Of a stretch of DNA of 64,000 nt, positions 9,146 to 16,081 are shown one piece after another. Position 1 is the stretch's first letter; every line of letters begins with the position of its first letter. Below the pieces are notes generated by a model. It saw only the letters and a program-made list of their open reading frames with translations. It searched no databases and had not been told where the DNA came from. Both the position numbers and the translations under genes were made by a program. Origin of the DNA: Streptomyces sp. NBC_00620 (GTDB taxonomy: Bacteria > Actinomycetota > Actinomycetes > Streptomycetales > Streptomycetaceae); assembly GCF_026341825.1 (NCBI RefSeq), contig NZ_JAPENY010000001.1, forward strand, positions 3,162,001-3,226,000, given 5' to 3'.

Positions 9146-9174
9146 CCGACGGACCGGCACTCGGGCACGGCAGG

Positions 9175-10218
9175 CTACTGGATGCTCCAGCGGTGCGGAT
9201 GTTCGGGCCCGGCGGGGCAGGCGAATATGTTGAGCTCACCCCAGCGGCCCACCGTGATTTCCGTGGGAGTGGCGGAAGCGTGAGTGGGCTGATTCTGGTC
9301 CTGGTTCTGGTCCTCCAGCGGCTTCCAGCTGCCGCTGCCGCCGTCCCACTCCGAGCTGTCGATGGTCAGCAGCAGGTGCATCGGTGTCGCGCAGGTCAGA
9401 CAGTCCATGGGGGACGGGTCGGTCGCATGCCAGGAGGCGAAGCCGCCCACGCGCCAGCCGGGCGGGATGGACAGGTCGTACTGGTAGCCGAGCGGCTCTG
9501 GCGTGCTTTCGTCCGCCGACTCCTCGGCTTCCTCTTCTAGGGCTTCCTCCCAGGCGTCGATCCGGGCGCACAGTTCCTCGGGCAGAAGGCCGGCGAACGG
9601 GTAGGTGATCACCTGCTCCGGGTGCAGCACACACGTCTCGGGCACGAAGCCGTCGGACCCGACGACCAGCGGCTGCGGAGGCGCGGTCAGCACGTCGCCG
9701 ACCTCCCACGACCGCCGCCAGCGCAGGTGCAGCTCCAGGCCGTACCGGCCCGGGCCGTGCGCGTTGAAGGGGCACCAGAACACTTGGAGCAGATCGCAGT
9801 CGTCCGGCCCCGCCGCAAGGTCGGGCAGATCCCGCCGGTACAGCTGCGCGAGGCCGATCATCGGCAGGGGGTCGGTCTCGGACGCCCCGGGGATCCGGTG
9901 CTTCCGGCCCAGCTCGCCCAGGAGCTTTCGTTCCTCGTCCGTCGGGCCGGGAGCCTGCTCTCGGGCCCATGCGGAGGCCAGGACCTGCCGAGAGCGGCGG
10001 ATGTCGGCCGGGCGCAGACCACGCCCACGGCCGTGTGCCTCGCCGCACACCGGCCACGGCTCGTCCGCCGGCCACAGCATCGGACCGCCCACGGAACTGG
10101 CCGAAACGTCTGGTCTGCCCGGCCGCGGATGGAGCCGGGTCGTCGTCCCGCGAAAGGCGGCCAGTCCCGGGAAGAGCGCCTCGACGTCGAGAGGGCGCGG
10201 GGGCGTGGTCCTCGTCAT
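9175..10218 (-). CDS. DUF1963/YwqG-like hypothetical protein
   Basis: 347 residues from ATG 10218 (MTRTTPPRPLDVEALFPG); an upstream ATG at 10260 has no better ribosome site. Features reminiscent of YwqG/DUF1963 proteins: a GGPMLWPADEPWPVC box near the N-terminus, PLPMIGLAQLYRRDLPDL and DDCDLLQVFWCPF in the middle, and SIPPGWRVGGFASW with DCLTCATPMHLLLTIDSSEW near the end. An acidic stretch (EEALEEEAEESADEST) splits the domain. Family function is unknown. It is convergent with the VOC gene, 29 nt apart. Confidence 0.6.
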   Translation of the reverse strand: MTRTTPPRPLDVEALFPGLAAFRGTTTRLHPRPGRPDVSASSVGGPMLWPADEPWPVCGEAHGRGRGLRPADIRRSRQVLASAWAREQAPGPTDEERKLLGELGRKHRIPGASETDPLPMIGLAQLYRRDLPDLAAGPDDCDLLQVFWCPFNAHGPGRYGLELHLRWRRSWEVGDVLTAPPQPLVVGSDGFVPETCVLHPEQVITYPFAGLLPEELCARIDAWEEALEEEAEESADESTPEPLGYQYDLSIPPGWRVGGFASWHATDPSPMDCLTCATPMHLLLTIDSSEWDGGSGSWKPLEDQNQDQNQPTHASATPTEITVGRWGELNIFACPAGPEHPHRWSIQ

Positions 10219-10299
10219 GGACGCGACCTTAAACGGCTGGCAGCCCGGGTCGCGAAGCACCCCCGTCGGGCATTTTCCGCAGCCGGCCCCACCACTCCC

Positions 10300-10776
10300 T
10301 CAAGCCCCTGTAGTGGACCCCGGCCGAATGATCATCAGGACTGTGACGGTGGCCCAGAGGAGGTTGAAGATCCCGGTGAACATGGCGAGCCGTGCGGTCG
10401 CCCTCGTCGTCACCGCGATCTCGCCGCCCCCGACATCCTCGATGCCCTCCATGATCGCGGCCTGCCTGGGCAGGACCAGCGCGGCGAGCACGACAGCCGC
10501 GAGCGCCGTCAGCGCGATCGAGACGATCAGCCAGGTGTCCCCGAGCACGCCCATGTTGCTCGCCGTGGCGAACCCGAAGACGGGGACGACGACGCCGACG
10601 GTGGCGTACACCCGGCAGATCCGATGCAGCAGACGCGTGGTCGCGAGGGCCTGCGCGTCTCCCGGCTCGGCGAGCGCCTTGCGCGCGGTGGGCGGGAACA
10701 TGCTGGCGGCGACCGTGACGGGCCCGATGGCGACGATCGCGGCGATCACGTGGACGGCGAGGAGGAACTTGGTCAC
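10300..10776 (-). CDS. DUF2269-like integral membrane protein
   Basis: 158 residues from GTG 10776. The open frame extends over 300 codons further upstream, but only as antisense shadow of the AraC-type gene. Four hydrophobic segments: FLLAVHVIAAIVAIGPVTVAA, VYATVGVVVPVFGFATA, WLIVSIALTALAAVVLAALVL and ARLAMFTGIFNLLWATVTVLMII. The His in the first helix and the RLLHRICRVY loop fit DUF2269 (YndM/KinB-like) proteins. No Shine-Dalgarno is seen, so the start is uncertain. Divergent from the GlxA-like regulator. Confidence 0.65.
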   Translation of the reverse strand: MTKFLLAVHVIAAIVAIGPVTVAASMFPPTARKALAEPGDAQALATTRLLHRICRVYATVGVVVPVFGFATASNMGVLGDTWLIVSIALTALAAVVLAALVLPRQAAIMEGIEDVGGGEIAVTTRATARLAMFTGIFNLLWATVTVLMIIRPGSTTGA

Positions 10777-10898
10777 GGGGTGACGGTAGGGGGCGGCGGG
10801 GATCTTGCAGAAGTGGCGGTTTTGCCAGTACTCAACGGATTCTCGCCAGGGGGGGGGTGAGCGGCTCAAACTCGGGGTTTCTCGGTGCTTCCGGGTGT

Positions 10899-10917
10899 GT
10901 GCGGCTCGTATCCGCAC
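10899..10917. promoter_or_regulatory. Inverted repeat upstream of GlxA-like regulator
   Basis: GTGCGG-N7-CCGCAC has perfect 6-bp arms. It lies 46 nt before the ATG of the AraC-type gene and in the shared promoter region with the DUF2269 gene. It could be an autoregulatory operator; no other support. Confidence 0.35.
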
Positions 10918-10962
10918 TGACTGCACCCTGACTGAATCCCGTCGTACCCCTACTCTTTTGCC

Positions 10963-11961
10963 ATGCATACCGTGGCCGTCCTGGCGCTCGATCAGGTCAT
11001 CCCGTTCGACCTCTCCGCCCCGATCGACGCCTTCGGCTGGGCTCGGCTGCCGGACGGGCGCCCGGCGTACCGGATCCGGGTCTGCTCGGCGTCGGAGGAG
11101 GTGAGCGCGGGCCCGTTCGCGCTGCGGGCCCCGTACGGGCTGGAGGCGCTGGCCGAGGCGGACACGATCATCCTGCCCGGGGTCGCCGACCCGACGGTCC
11201 CGCTTCCGCCGGGCGTCGCGGAGGCGGTGCGCGCTGCTGCCGCGAACGGCACCCGGATCGCCTCGATCTGCGTGGGCGCCTTCGTCTTCGCCGCCACCGG
11301 CCTGCTGGACGGGCTGCGCGCGACGACGCACTGGGTCGCGGCCCGGGACCTGGCGGAGATGTACCCCGCGGTGACCGTCGACCCGAACGTCCTCTACGTC
11401 GACAACGGCCAGTTCCTCACCTCGGCGGGCGCGGCCGCCGCGATCGACATGTGCTTGCACATGATCCGCAGGGACCACGGCTCGGCCGTCGCCGCGCACG
11501 CGGCCCGGATGTGCGTCGTGCCGCTCGAACGGGAGGGCGGCCAGGCCCAGTTCATCATCCAGACCCAGCCACCGGTACCGTCCGGCGCCACCCTGGAGCC
11601 CCTCCTCAACTGGCTGGAGGAGAACGCCGAGCGCGAACTGACCCTGGAGGACATCGCCGCCCACGCCGGCATGAGCACCCGCACACTCAACCGCCGCTTC
11701 CGCGAGCAGACCGGCACGACGCCGTTGCAGTGGCTGCACCTGGCCCGGGTGCGGCGCGCCCAGTACCTCCTGGAGACGACCACGTACCCGGTCGAACGCA
11801 TCGCGGCCCAGGCGGGGTTCGGCTCACCTACGGCGTTCCGAGAGCGGTTCAAGAGGGTGGTGGGGACGAGTCCGTACGCGTATCGGCGGGCATTTCAGGG
11901 AGTGGAAACGCCGGGCTCGGGCTCGGGGTCTGCCTCGGGGTCGGCGGCTGCTGCCTCGTAG
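10963..11961 (+). CDS. GlxA-type AraC family transcriptional regulator (DJ-1/PfpI + HTH)
   Basis: 332 residues. The N-terminal domain (about 1-190) is a class I glutamine amidotransferase/DJ-1 fold with the nucleophile-elbow sequence IASICVGAFVFAATGLLDG. The C-terminal domain (about 215-310) is a double AraC HTH: LEDIAAHAGMSTRTLNRRFREQTG and VERIAAQAGFGSPTAFRERFKRVVG, ending SPYAYRRAF. A low-complexity GSGSGSASGSAAAAS tail overlaps the convergent MarR gene by 67 bp. It should sense a small molecule and regulate nearby or dispersed genes; the target is unknown. Confidence 0.88.
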   Translation: MHTVAVLALDQVIPFDLSAPIDAFGWARLPDGRPAYRIRVCSASEEVSAGPFALRAPYGLEALAEADTIILPGVADPTVPLPPGVAEAVRAAAANGTRIASICVGAFVFAATGLLDGLRATTHWVAARDLAEMYPAVTVDPNVLYVDNGQFLTSAGAAAAIDMCLHMIRRDHGSAVAAHAARMCVVPLEREGGQAQFIIQTQPPVPSGATLEPLLNWLEENAERELTLEDIAAHAGMSTRTLNRRFREQTGTTPLQWLHLARVRRAQYLLETTTYPVERIAAQAGFGSPTAFRERFKRVVGTSPYAYRRAFQGVETPGSGSGSASGSAAAAS

Positions 11962-12383
11962 GCGCGCAAGGTGTCGACGACCAGCTGCCGCTGACTGGGC
12001 GTCAGCGGTTCCAGTGCGCGACGCCAGGCGGTGGCCCCGCGTGACAACCACGCGGAGATGGAGGGCCGTTGGGCGTCGGTGATGCTGACGATGCGTCGCC
12101 GCCGGTCAGTCGGGTCCTCGCGCCGCTCCAGGATTCCCTTCCCGCTCAGCTCGCCGACCATGAGGCTGACGGTGGTCGGCGCGACCTCGAGGCGGGCGGC
12201 CAGGTCGTTCACGGTCAGGGGCCCGTCGAAGAGCAGATACGCCAGCAGCGACAGGTGCCGCGGAGCCAGGGCCAGCGACTGAAGTTCCTCGGGTACGGGG
12301 ATGCGCTTGGCCCGGCCGACCATGCGGGGCATGAGCAGCAGGAGGTCGCGAACGGCGTCGTCGACGCCCGGATCGGTTGACAT
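11895..12383 (-). CDS. MarR family transcriptional regulator
   Basis: 162 residues. The winged helix is clear: LAPRHLSLLAYLLFDGPLTVNDLAARLEVAPTTVSLMVGELSGKGILERREDPTDRRRRIVSITD, with the DPTDRR wing motif. The last 20 residues (AADPEADPEPEPG) are low-complexity and overlap the 3' end of the convergent AraC-type gene on the other strand. Upstream are two 14-bp dyads (12403-12433) between this gene and the divergent tautomerase, so it probably represses itself and the tautomerase. Typical ligands of MarR proteins are phenolic or oxidising compounds. Confidence 0.87.
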   Translation of the reverse strand: MSTDPGVDDAVRDLLLLMPRMVGRAKRIPVPEELQSLALAPRHLSLLAYLLFDGPLTVNDLAARLEVAPTTVSLMVGELSGKGILERREDPTDRRRRIVSITDAQRPSISAWLSRGATAWRRALEPLTPSQRQLVVDTLRAYEAAAADPEADPEPEPGVSTP

Positions 12384-12402
12384 CAGCCATCCCTGTAAAT
12401 AG

Positions 12403-12433
12403 CTTTGCTTCTAAAGATGCTTTGCTGGCAAAG
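12403..12433. promoter_or_regulatory. Pair of MarR-type operator dyads
   Basis: Two 14-bp dyads start 17 bp apart: CTTTGCTTCTAAAG (12403-12416, imperfect) and CTTTGCTGGCAAAG (12420-12433, perfect 6-bp arms). They lie 20-50 bp upstream of the marR start and 75-105 bp upstream of the tautomerase gene, in the one AT-richer part of the region. Confidence 0.6.
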
Positions 12434-12507
12434 AGGAATCGTAGGTCGTCATGTTACGACCCGCGACCGTGATCCTCACCCCGTGTTCCGCGTGAACGGA
12501 GATCTCC

Positions 12508-12891
12508 ATGCCGCACCTCGCTGTGCAGATCCGCGAAGAGACGCTCGACGGATCGGTCGAACCGAAGATCATCAGGGCCTTGAGCGAGGCGGTGGTCGCC
12601 GTGGTCGGCGAGTGGGCGCGACCTCTCGTGGTCGTCGACCTGTTCGGCGTACCGGAGCACCGCTGGGGGAGCGGCGGCATCCCCGGCGAGGCTCCCGCAC
12701 CGATCGTCACGCTGAACATGCGCGAGGGCGGCCTGACCCACCCGCAGATCCCCGACGCTCCCGCGCGGCTCGTCAAGTCCCTTACGGAGGCGGTGGTTTC
12801 GGTCCTCGGTGAGGGTGTACGGCAGTACGTGACCGTGCTGATCGTGGGGGTTCCGGCGGGGCGGTCGGGGGTGGGGGGTGAGGTTGTCTGA
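12508..12891 (+). CDS. Fused two-unit tautomerase superfamily protein (cis-CaaD/MSAD-like size)
   Basis: 127 residues made of two related beta-alpha-beta units. Unit 1 is PHLAVQIREETLDG...ALSEAVVAVVGEWARPLVVVDLFGVPEHRWGSGG; unit 2 is PIVTLNMREGG...SLTEAVVSVLGEGVRQYVTVLIVGVPAGRSGVGG. Pro2 would become the catalytic N-terminal proline after Met removal, as in 4-oxalocrotonate tautomerase relatives. The size matches fused subgroups such as cis-CaaD and malonate semialdehyde decarboxylase; the reaction is not predictable. The ribosome GGAG (spacing 5) sits inside the perfect palindrome GGAGATCTCC (12498-12507). The stop codon lies in a tandem duplication. Confidence 0.75.
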   Translation: MPHLAVQIREETLDGSVEPKIIRALSEAVVAVVGEWARPLVVVDLFGVPEHRWGSGGIPGEAPAPIVTLNMREGGLTHPQIPDAPARLVKSLTEAVVSVLGEGVRQYVTVLIVGVPAGRSGVGGEVV

Positions 12892-12949
12892 GGTGGCCTG
12901 AGGTTGCCTGAGGGGGTGAGGTTGTCTGACGTGGCCTGAGGTTGGCGAA
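12874..12949. repeat. 38-bp tandem duplication spanning the tautomerase stop codon
   Basis: Copies at 12874-12911 and 12912-12949 share GGGGGTGAGGTTGTCTGA and GTGGCCTGAGGTTG with only a few differences. The first copy contains the last codons and TGA (12889-12891) of the tautomerase; the second places further TGAs downstream. Each copy also holds an internal TGAGGTTG/TGAGGTGG repeat. Confidence 0.8.
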
Positions 12950-12981
12950 GGCGGGGCCGCCCGCCCCGGCCGCTGCGCCGC

Positions 12982-13287
12982 TCAGGCGGCCCGTCGGTCG
13001 GACACGACCCACGAGGCGAGGGCGACGGCTCCTGCGACGCCGAACACGGCCGGCCAGGCGCCCACCTTCTTGGCCAGCGGATGAGACCCGGCGAAGGCGG
13101 CGACGTACGCGACGGTCAGCGCCCCGGCGGCCTTCCCGCCGGCCTGCTGCCGCCACTGCTGCGCGGCCGTGGCCCCGGCGGCTGCCAGTACGACCCCGCC
13201 GAGCTGCCGCTTCTTGGTCCAGCGGGCCACGCCGTATCCGCCGATGAGCCCACCGGCGGCCACCGCCGCGGCCGGTACCTTCGCCAC
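12982..13287 (-). CDS. Small Ala/Gly-rich membrane protein, unknown function
   Basis: 101 residues: a glycine-rich hydrophobic N-terminus (AAAVAAGGLIGGYGVARW), then QLGGVVLAAAGATAAQQW, AAGALTVAYVAAFAGSH and AWPAVFGVAGAVALASWVV. Basic clusters (TKKRQ, KK, RR) lie between the hydrophobic segments. The pattern is common to short actinomycete membrane proteins without known function. It is divergent from the Hsp20 gene and convergent with the tautomerase. Confidence 0.65.
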   Translation of the reverse strand: MAKVPAAAVAAGGLIGGYGVARWTKKRQLGGVVLAAAGATAAQQWRQQAGGKAAGALTVAYVAAFAGSHPLAKKVGAWPAVFGVAGAVALASWVVSDRRAA

Positions 13288-13404
13288 TACTGCCTCCCGC
13301 TGCTGCGTCTGTCTGCTGTGTCTGTCCGAGGCTAACGCGCACGGGCCGGCCGCCTGACGCCTGCCCGTCCCGTACGTACCCTCACGCCGAGGTTGAGCCG
13401 GGGC

Positions 13405-13433
13405 TTGTCAGATTTCCTCCCCGGAGTTATATA
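13405..13433 (+). promoter_or_regulatory. Predicted vegetative promoter of the Hsp20 gene
   Basis: TTGTCA (13405-13410) is separated by 17 bp from TATATA (13428-13433), close to the TTGACA-N17-TATAAT consensus of the main Streptomyces sigma factor. It is about 50 bp before the hsp start. No HAIR element or perfect RheA-type dyad was seen nearby. Confidence 0.6.
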
Positions 13434-13484
13434 AGAAGCCGTAGGGCATCGCACCCAGCACCTGTAGGGAAGGAGTGACCCGTG

Positions 13485-13910
13485 ATGCTCATGCGCACCG
13501 ACTCTCTGCGCGACTTCGACCGCCTCACGCAGCAGTTCTTCGGCCCCGCTCGCCCCGAGGCGATGCAGATGGACGCGTACCGGTCCGACGGCGACCTGAT
13601 CGTCCACTTCGACCTCCCGGGTATCGACCCGGAGACGATCGACCTGGGCGTCGAGCGCAACGTCCTGAGCGTCCGCGCCGAGCGCCGTTCCCCCGCCCCC
13701 GAGGGTGTGGACATGATCGTCACCGAGCGACCCTCCGGCACCTTCACCCGGCAGCTGTTCCTCGGTGACACCCTCGACACGGAGCGCATCGACGCTTCGT
13801 ACGACGCCGGAGTACTGACGCTGCGCATCCCGGTGGCCGAACAGGCCAAGCCCCGCCGCATCGAGATCAGCCGCGGCAACGGCGACAACCCCAAGCAGCT
13901 CAGCAGCTGA
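13485..13910 (+). CDS. hsp18: Hsp20/alpha-crystallin small heat-shock protein
   Basis: About 141 residues. ATP-independent chaperone that holds unfolded proteins. It begins [19 protein letters not shown], like Streptomyces Hsp18. The alpha-crystallin domain runs about 35-125: [32 protein letters not shown], then [34 protein letters not shown] with the conserved G-V-L-T-L/I motif. GGAAGGAG precedes GTG 13482 by 7 nt and ATG 13485 by 10; ATG is chosen by homology. A GC-rich hairpin follows the stop. Confidence 0.92.
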   Translation: MLMRTDSLRDFDRLTQQFFGPARPEAMQMDAYRSDGDLIVHFDLPGIDPETIDLGVERNVLSVRAERRSPAPEGVDMIVTERPSGTFTRQLFLGDTLDTERIDASYDAGVLTLRIPVAEQAKPRRIEISRGNGDNPKQLSS

Positions 13911-13924
13911 CCACCGCACGACTG

Positions 13925-13962
13925 GCCCTGCCCTGCGGGCACGTGCGCTCGCGGGGCAGGGG
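13925..13962 (+). terminator. GC-rich hairpin after Hsp20 gene
   Basis: GCCCTGCCC (13925-13933) pairs with GGGGCAGGGGC (13952-13962, one bulge) across an 18-nt loop, 12 nt after the stop. There is no T tract, as is common for Streptomyces terminators. Confidence 0.45.
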
Positions 13963-14059
13963 CAATGCCCTTCGGGGGAACGGATGTTGCCGGGCGCGGG
14001 CGGCTCAAGGCCGTTGGAGCAGACGCGAGTTGGACACGAACACCAGGAGAGCCCGAACG

Positions 14060-14554
14060 ATGAGCTCCTTGAGCACCCCAGGAACGATGAACCCCGCCAG
14101 CCGGACGAACGAGCTGACGACGTCACCAGGAACCCCAAGCCGGATGCCCTCGATGACATGGAACGAACTCATCGAGGCGGTAAGGGAATCCGGCCAGTAC
14201 CCCACCAAGGCGGAAGCGGAACGCGTCACCCGCCTCGTCCTGTCCGCCCTGGGTTGCCACGTGGTCGGCGACGAACGCGTCGATCTGGCACGCCGACTCC
14301 CCACCGAGGCGGCCCGTCTGATCGCCTCCCAGATCCCGGTCACCCGCTCCCTGTCGGCCGCGGAGTTCGTGGACAGCATCGCGTCCAGCATTTTGGGAGC
14401 CACCCCGGCCAAGGCCCGCTGGGACGTCAGCTCAGTCCTGAGCGTCCTCCCCACGGCCGTCGGCGACGACCTCATCGATCGCATCCTGAAGCAACTTCCC
14501 TCCGGCTACGCCCTGTTGTTCGGCCGGGCGGAACTGGCCCCGACATCAGCTTGA
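14060..14554 (+). CDS. DUF2267 domain protein
   Basis: 164 residues. ATG 14060 has AGGAGA 9 nt upstream; the frame is open to 13943 but without a ribosome site. A disordered Ser/Thr/Pro-rich N-terminus of about 28 residues precedes the DUF2267 helices: MTWNELIEAVRESGQYPTKAEAERVTRLVLSALG, RLPTEAARLIASQIP, SAAEFVDSIASSILG and VLSVLPTAVGDDLIDRILKQLPSGYALLFGRAE. DUF2267 proteins are small, often stress-associated, and of unknown mechanism; many sit beside Hsp20 genes in actinomycetes, as here. Confidence 0.82.
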   Translation: MSSLSTPGTMNPASRTNELTTSPGTPSRMPSMTWNELIEAVRESGQYPTKAEAERVTRLVLSALGCHVVGDERVDLARRLPTEAARLIASQIPVTRSLSAAEFVDSIASSILGATPAKARWDVSSVLSVLPTAVGDDLIDRILKQLPSGYALLFGRAELAPTSA

Positions 14555-14781
14555 CGACGTATACGCCGGTCACCTGACGGGACGGGCGGCCCGGGAACCA
14601 TCCTTGACCGCAGTCGCCACCGGCCGACGGCCGCCCTCTCCCTCTCAATTCGCTCGCGGCGACGGCGGGGCAGGGAGAGGCCGGCATTCCACACCATCGA
14701 CGTGCCAAAGCCCGGGAGACGAACCTCAGTTGACGCCCCCGCCCGGCTCACCACCCCCGACGGCAGCAGAAGTCTTCCTGG

Positions 14782-14859
14782 GTCACGAGGCACGACGTAC
14801 ACCTGGACCAGCCGGACGGCCTGTACGAGGTGATCGCGGCCTTCTTGAAGTCAACCTGA
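14782..14859 (+). pseudogene. C-terminal fragment of an alpha/beta hydrolase (duplicated neighbour)
   Basis: This frame reads ...HDVHLDQPDGLYEVIAAFLKST-stop. The intact hydrolase downstream ends SHDVHLDQPAELHATVSAFLTGIG. The shared HDVHLDQP contains the catalytic-triad His region, and alignment continues to the end of the domain. Similarity seems to begin near 14791, and no matching upstream part of the domain was found in 14555-14780. The best reading is the tail of a paralogue left after deletion. Confidence 0.6.
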
Positions 14860-15041
14860 CCGCATTAGGAGCCGACCGCCCAGCCCATCGGGCGCATGCA
14901 GCGGCGAGGCTTGTCGCCGCTCGGACCATCTACGACGACCTCGGCGCCCGCAGCCGGCTCGCGGAGGATATGCGGACCATGAAGCCATGGGCGTCAGACT
15001 CCGTCGAGCAGCCACACGGGCGAGGCAGAGAGAGCGGAACC
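14860..15041 (+). other. Gene-poor stretch upstream of the hydrolase
   Basis: The interval 14555-15041 has no convincing intact gene. Apart from the hydrolase fragment, the frame entering the next gene reads HAAARLVAARTIYDDLGARSRLAED, which has the look of the end of a TPR/LuxR-type regulator but is too short to assign. It is treated as remnant sequence. Confidence 0.35.
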
Positions 15042-15881
15042 GTGAACATCCCCCAGCCTGAATTCGTCACGACCCCGGACATCACAAGGCTGGCCTGCCG
15101 AGATCACCGCCCGTCGGCCCCGGACGCAGGCACCCCGGCACGCGCTCAGCCCCCGCTCCTCCTCATGCACGGCCTGGCAGGCCACATGGGTGAGTGGGAC
15201 GACGTCCTCCCGCTCCTCCTGGCGGACGGCCACCGAGTGGTCACCTACGACGCCCGAGGCCACGGCGCCAGCACCCGCCGTCCTCGGAGCATGACCCGAG
15301 CGGCCTGTGTCCAAGACGCCCTGGCGCTGGTCCGCGAACTGTCCCTGGCCCCCGTAACCCTCCTGGGCCAGTCCCTCGGCGGCCACACCGCACTCCTCGC
15401 CGCAGCCGCCCGCCCTGACCTGGTCCACGCCCTCATCCTGATCGAGGCGGGCCCAGCGGGCGCGAACCCCGCCGTCCCCTCAGAAATAGCCGCCTGGCTG
15501 GACAGCTGGCCAACAACCTTCAACTCCCCTTCCGCAGCAGCGGAGTTCTTCGGCCACGAGGCCTGGGCGAGAGGTCTGGAGGAGCGCGAGGACGGCTGGC
15601 GCCCGCGAGTGGACCGCGACACGATGGTCTCCGCGGTCACGGAGCTCGCGACCCACTCGTACTGGCCCGAGTGGGACAGGATCCGATGCCCCACGCTCGT
15701 CATCCGGGGCGCCAACGGAACCATGCCCGAGTCGGAGGCCACGCGAATGAAGGACCGCCGCCCGACCACGACGACAGTCCACGTGATCCCCGACGCGTCG
15801 CACGACGTCCACCTGGATCAGCCGGCCGAGCTGCACGCGACGGTGAGCGCGTTTCTGACGGGCATCGGCCAGGGCCCCTGA
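15042..15881 (+). CDS. Alpha/beta hydrolase
   Basis: 279 residues from GTG 15042; the frame is open to 14604 but the upstream part is remnant-like. Canonical fold: oxyanion region LLLMHGLAGHMGEWDDVLPLL, TYDARGHGAS, nucleophile elbow TLLGQSLGGHTALLAAA with Ser, an acid likely in CPTLVIRGANGTMPESEA, and catalytic His in VIPDASHDVHLDQP. It is probably a cytosolic esterase, lactonase or epoxide-hydrolase-like enzyme; the substrate is unknown. A fragment of a paralogue lies just upstream, suggesting a decayed tandem pair. Only a weak GAGAG ribosome site is seen. Confidence 0.85.
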   Translation: MNIPQPEFVTTPDITRLACRDHRPSAPDAGTPARAQPPLLLMHGLAGHMGEWDDVLPLLLADGHRVVTYDARGHGASTRRPRSMTRAACVQDALALVRELSLAPVTLLGQSLGGHTALLAAAARPDLVHALILIEAGPAGANPAVPSEIAAWLDSWPTTFNSPSAAAEFFGHEAWARGLEEREDGWRPRVDRDTMVSAVTELATHSYWPEWDRIRCPTLVIRGANGTMPESEATRMKDRRPTTTTVHVIPDASHDVHLDQPAELHATVSAFLTGIGQGP

Positions 15882-15915
15882 AGCACGGGTCCTCTGAAGC
15901 ACGGGTCCCCTGAAG
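15878..15915. repeat. 16-bp repeat, three copies, at hydrolase stop
   Basis: CTGAAGCACGGGTCC recurs with TGA at 15879, 15895 and 15911. The first copy contains the stop codon of the hydrolase; the third is diverged (CTGAAGCGCAG). Confidence 0.8.
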
Positions 15916-15955
15916 CGCAGTGCAGTGATTGCGCGCGGGGTGACAAAAAAGCAAA

Positions 15956-15980
15956 GGCAAGGAGTTCTGAACTCCTTGCC
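15956..15980 (-). terminator. Strong intrinsic terminator oriented to the minus strand
   Basis: A perfect 25-bp dyad, GGCAAGGAGTTC-T-GAACTCCTTGCC. On the minus strand it is followed at once by TTTGCTTTTTTG, a proper T tract; on the plus strand nothing T-rich follows. No minus-strand gene is present to use it. On the plus strand it may still insulate rgt from the hydrolase. Confidence 0.7.
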
Positions 15981-16001
15981 ATGCTCAAGGTATAGCGCAC
16001 T

Positions 16002-16024
16002 GGGGGGCTTGCGGCAAGGCCCCC
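16002..16024 (+). promoter_or_regulatory. Rifamycin-associated element (RAE)
   Basis: The inverted repeat GGGGCTTGCGGCAAGGCCCC (core 16004-16023) matches the RAE described upstream of actinomycete rifamycin-inactivating genes (glycosyltransferase, phosphotransferase, monooxygenase, ADP-ribosyltransferase) and helR. It lies 58 nt before the rgt start. A possible -10 box, TATAGC, is at 15991-15996. The match is from memory of the published motif; the association with rgt and helR supports it. Confidence 0.82.
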
Positions 16025-16030
16025 GTCGTA

Positions 16031-16065
16031 CCGCAGAATCACTGGCCTCAGGCCAGGACCTGCGG
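16031..16065 (+). promoter_or_regulatory. Leader stem-loop between RAE and rgt
   Basis: CCGCAG (16031-16036) pairs with CTGCGG (16060-16065), enclosing the perfect dyad CTGGCCT-C-AGGCCAG (16042-16056). It ends 4 nt before the GGGAG ribosome site. It could be an attenuator-like structure or an operator. Confidence 0.45.
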
Positions 16066-16081
16066 AAACGGGAGTCGCTAA

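Noticed and set aside
13380..13484. HspR/RheA heat-shock operator upstream of Hsp20
   Set aside because: No CTTGAGT-N7-ACTCAAG or perfect RheA dyad could be found; only a vegetative-type promoter is visible.
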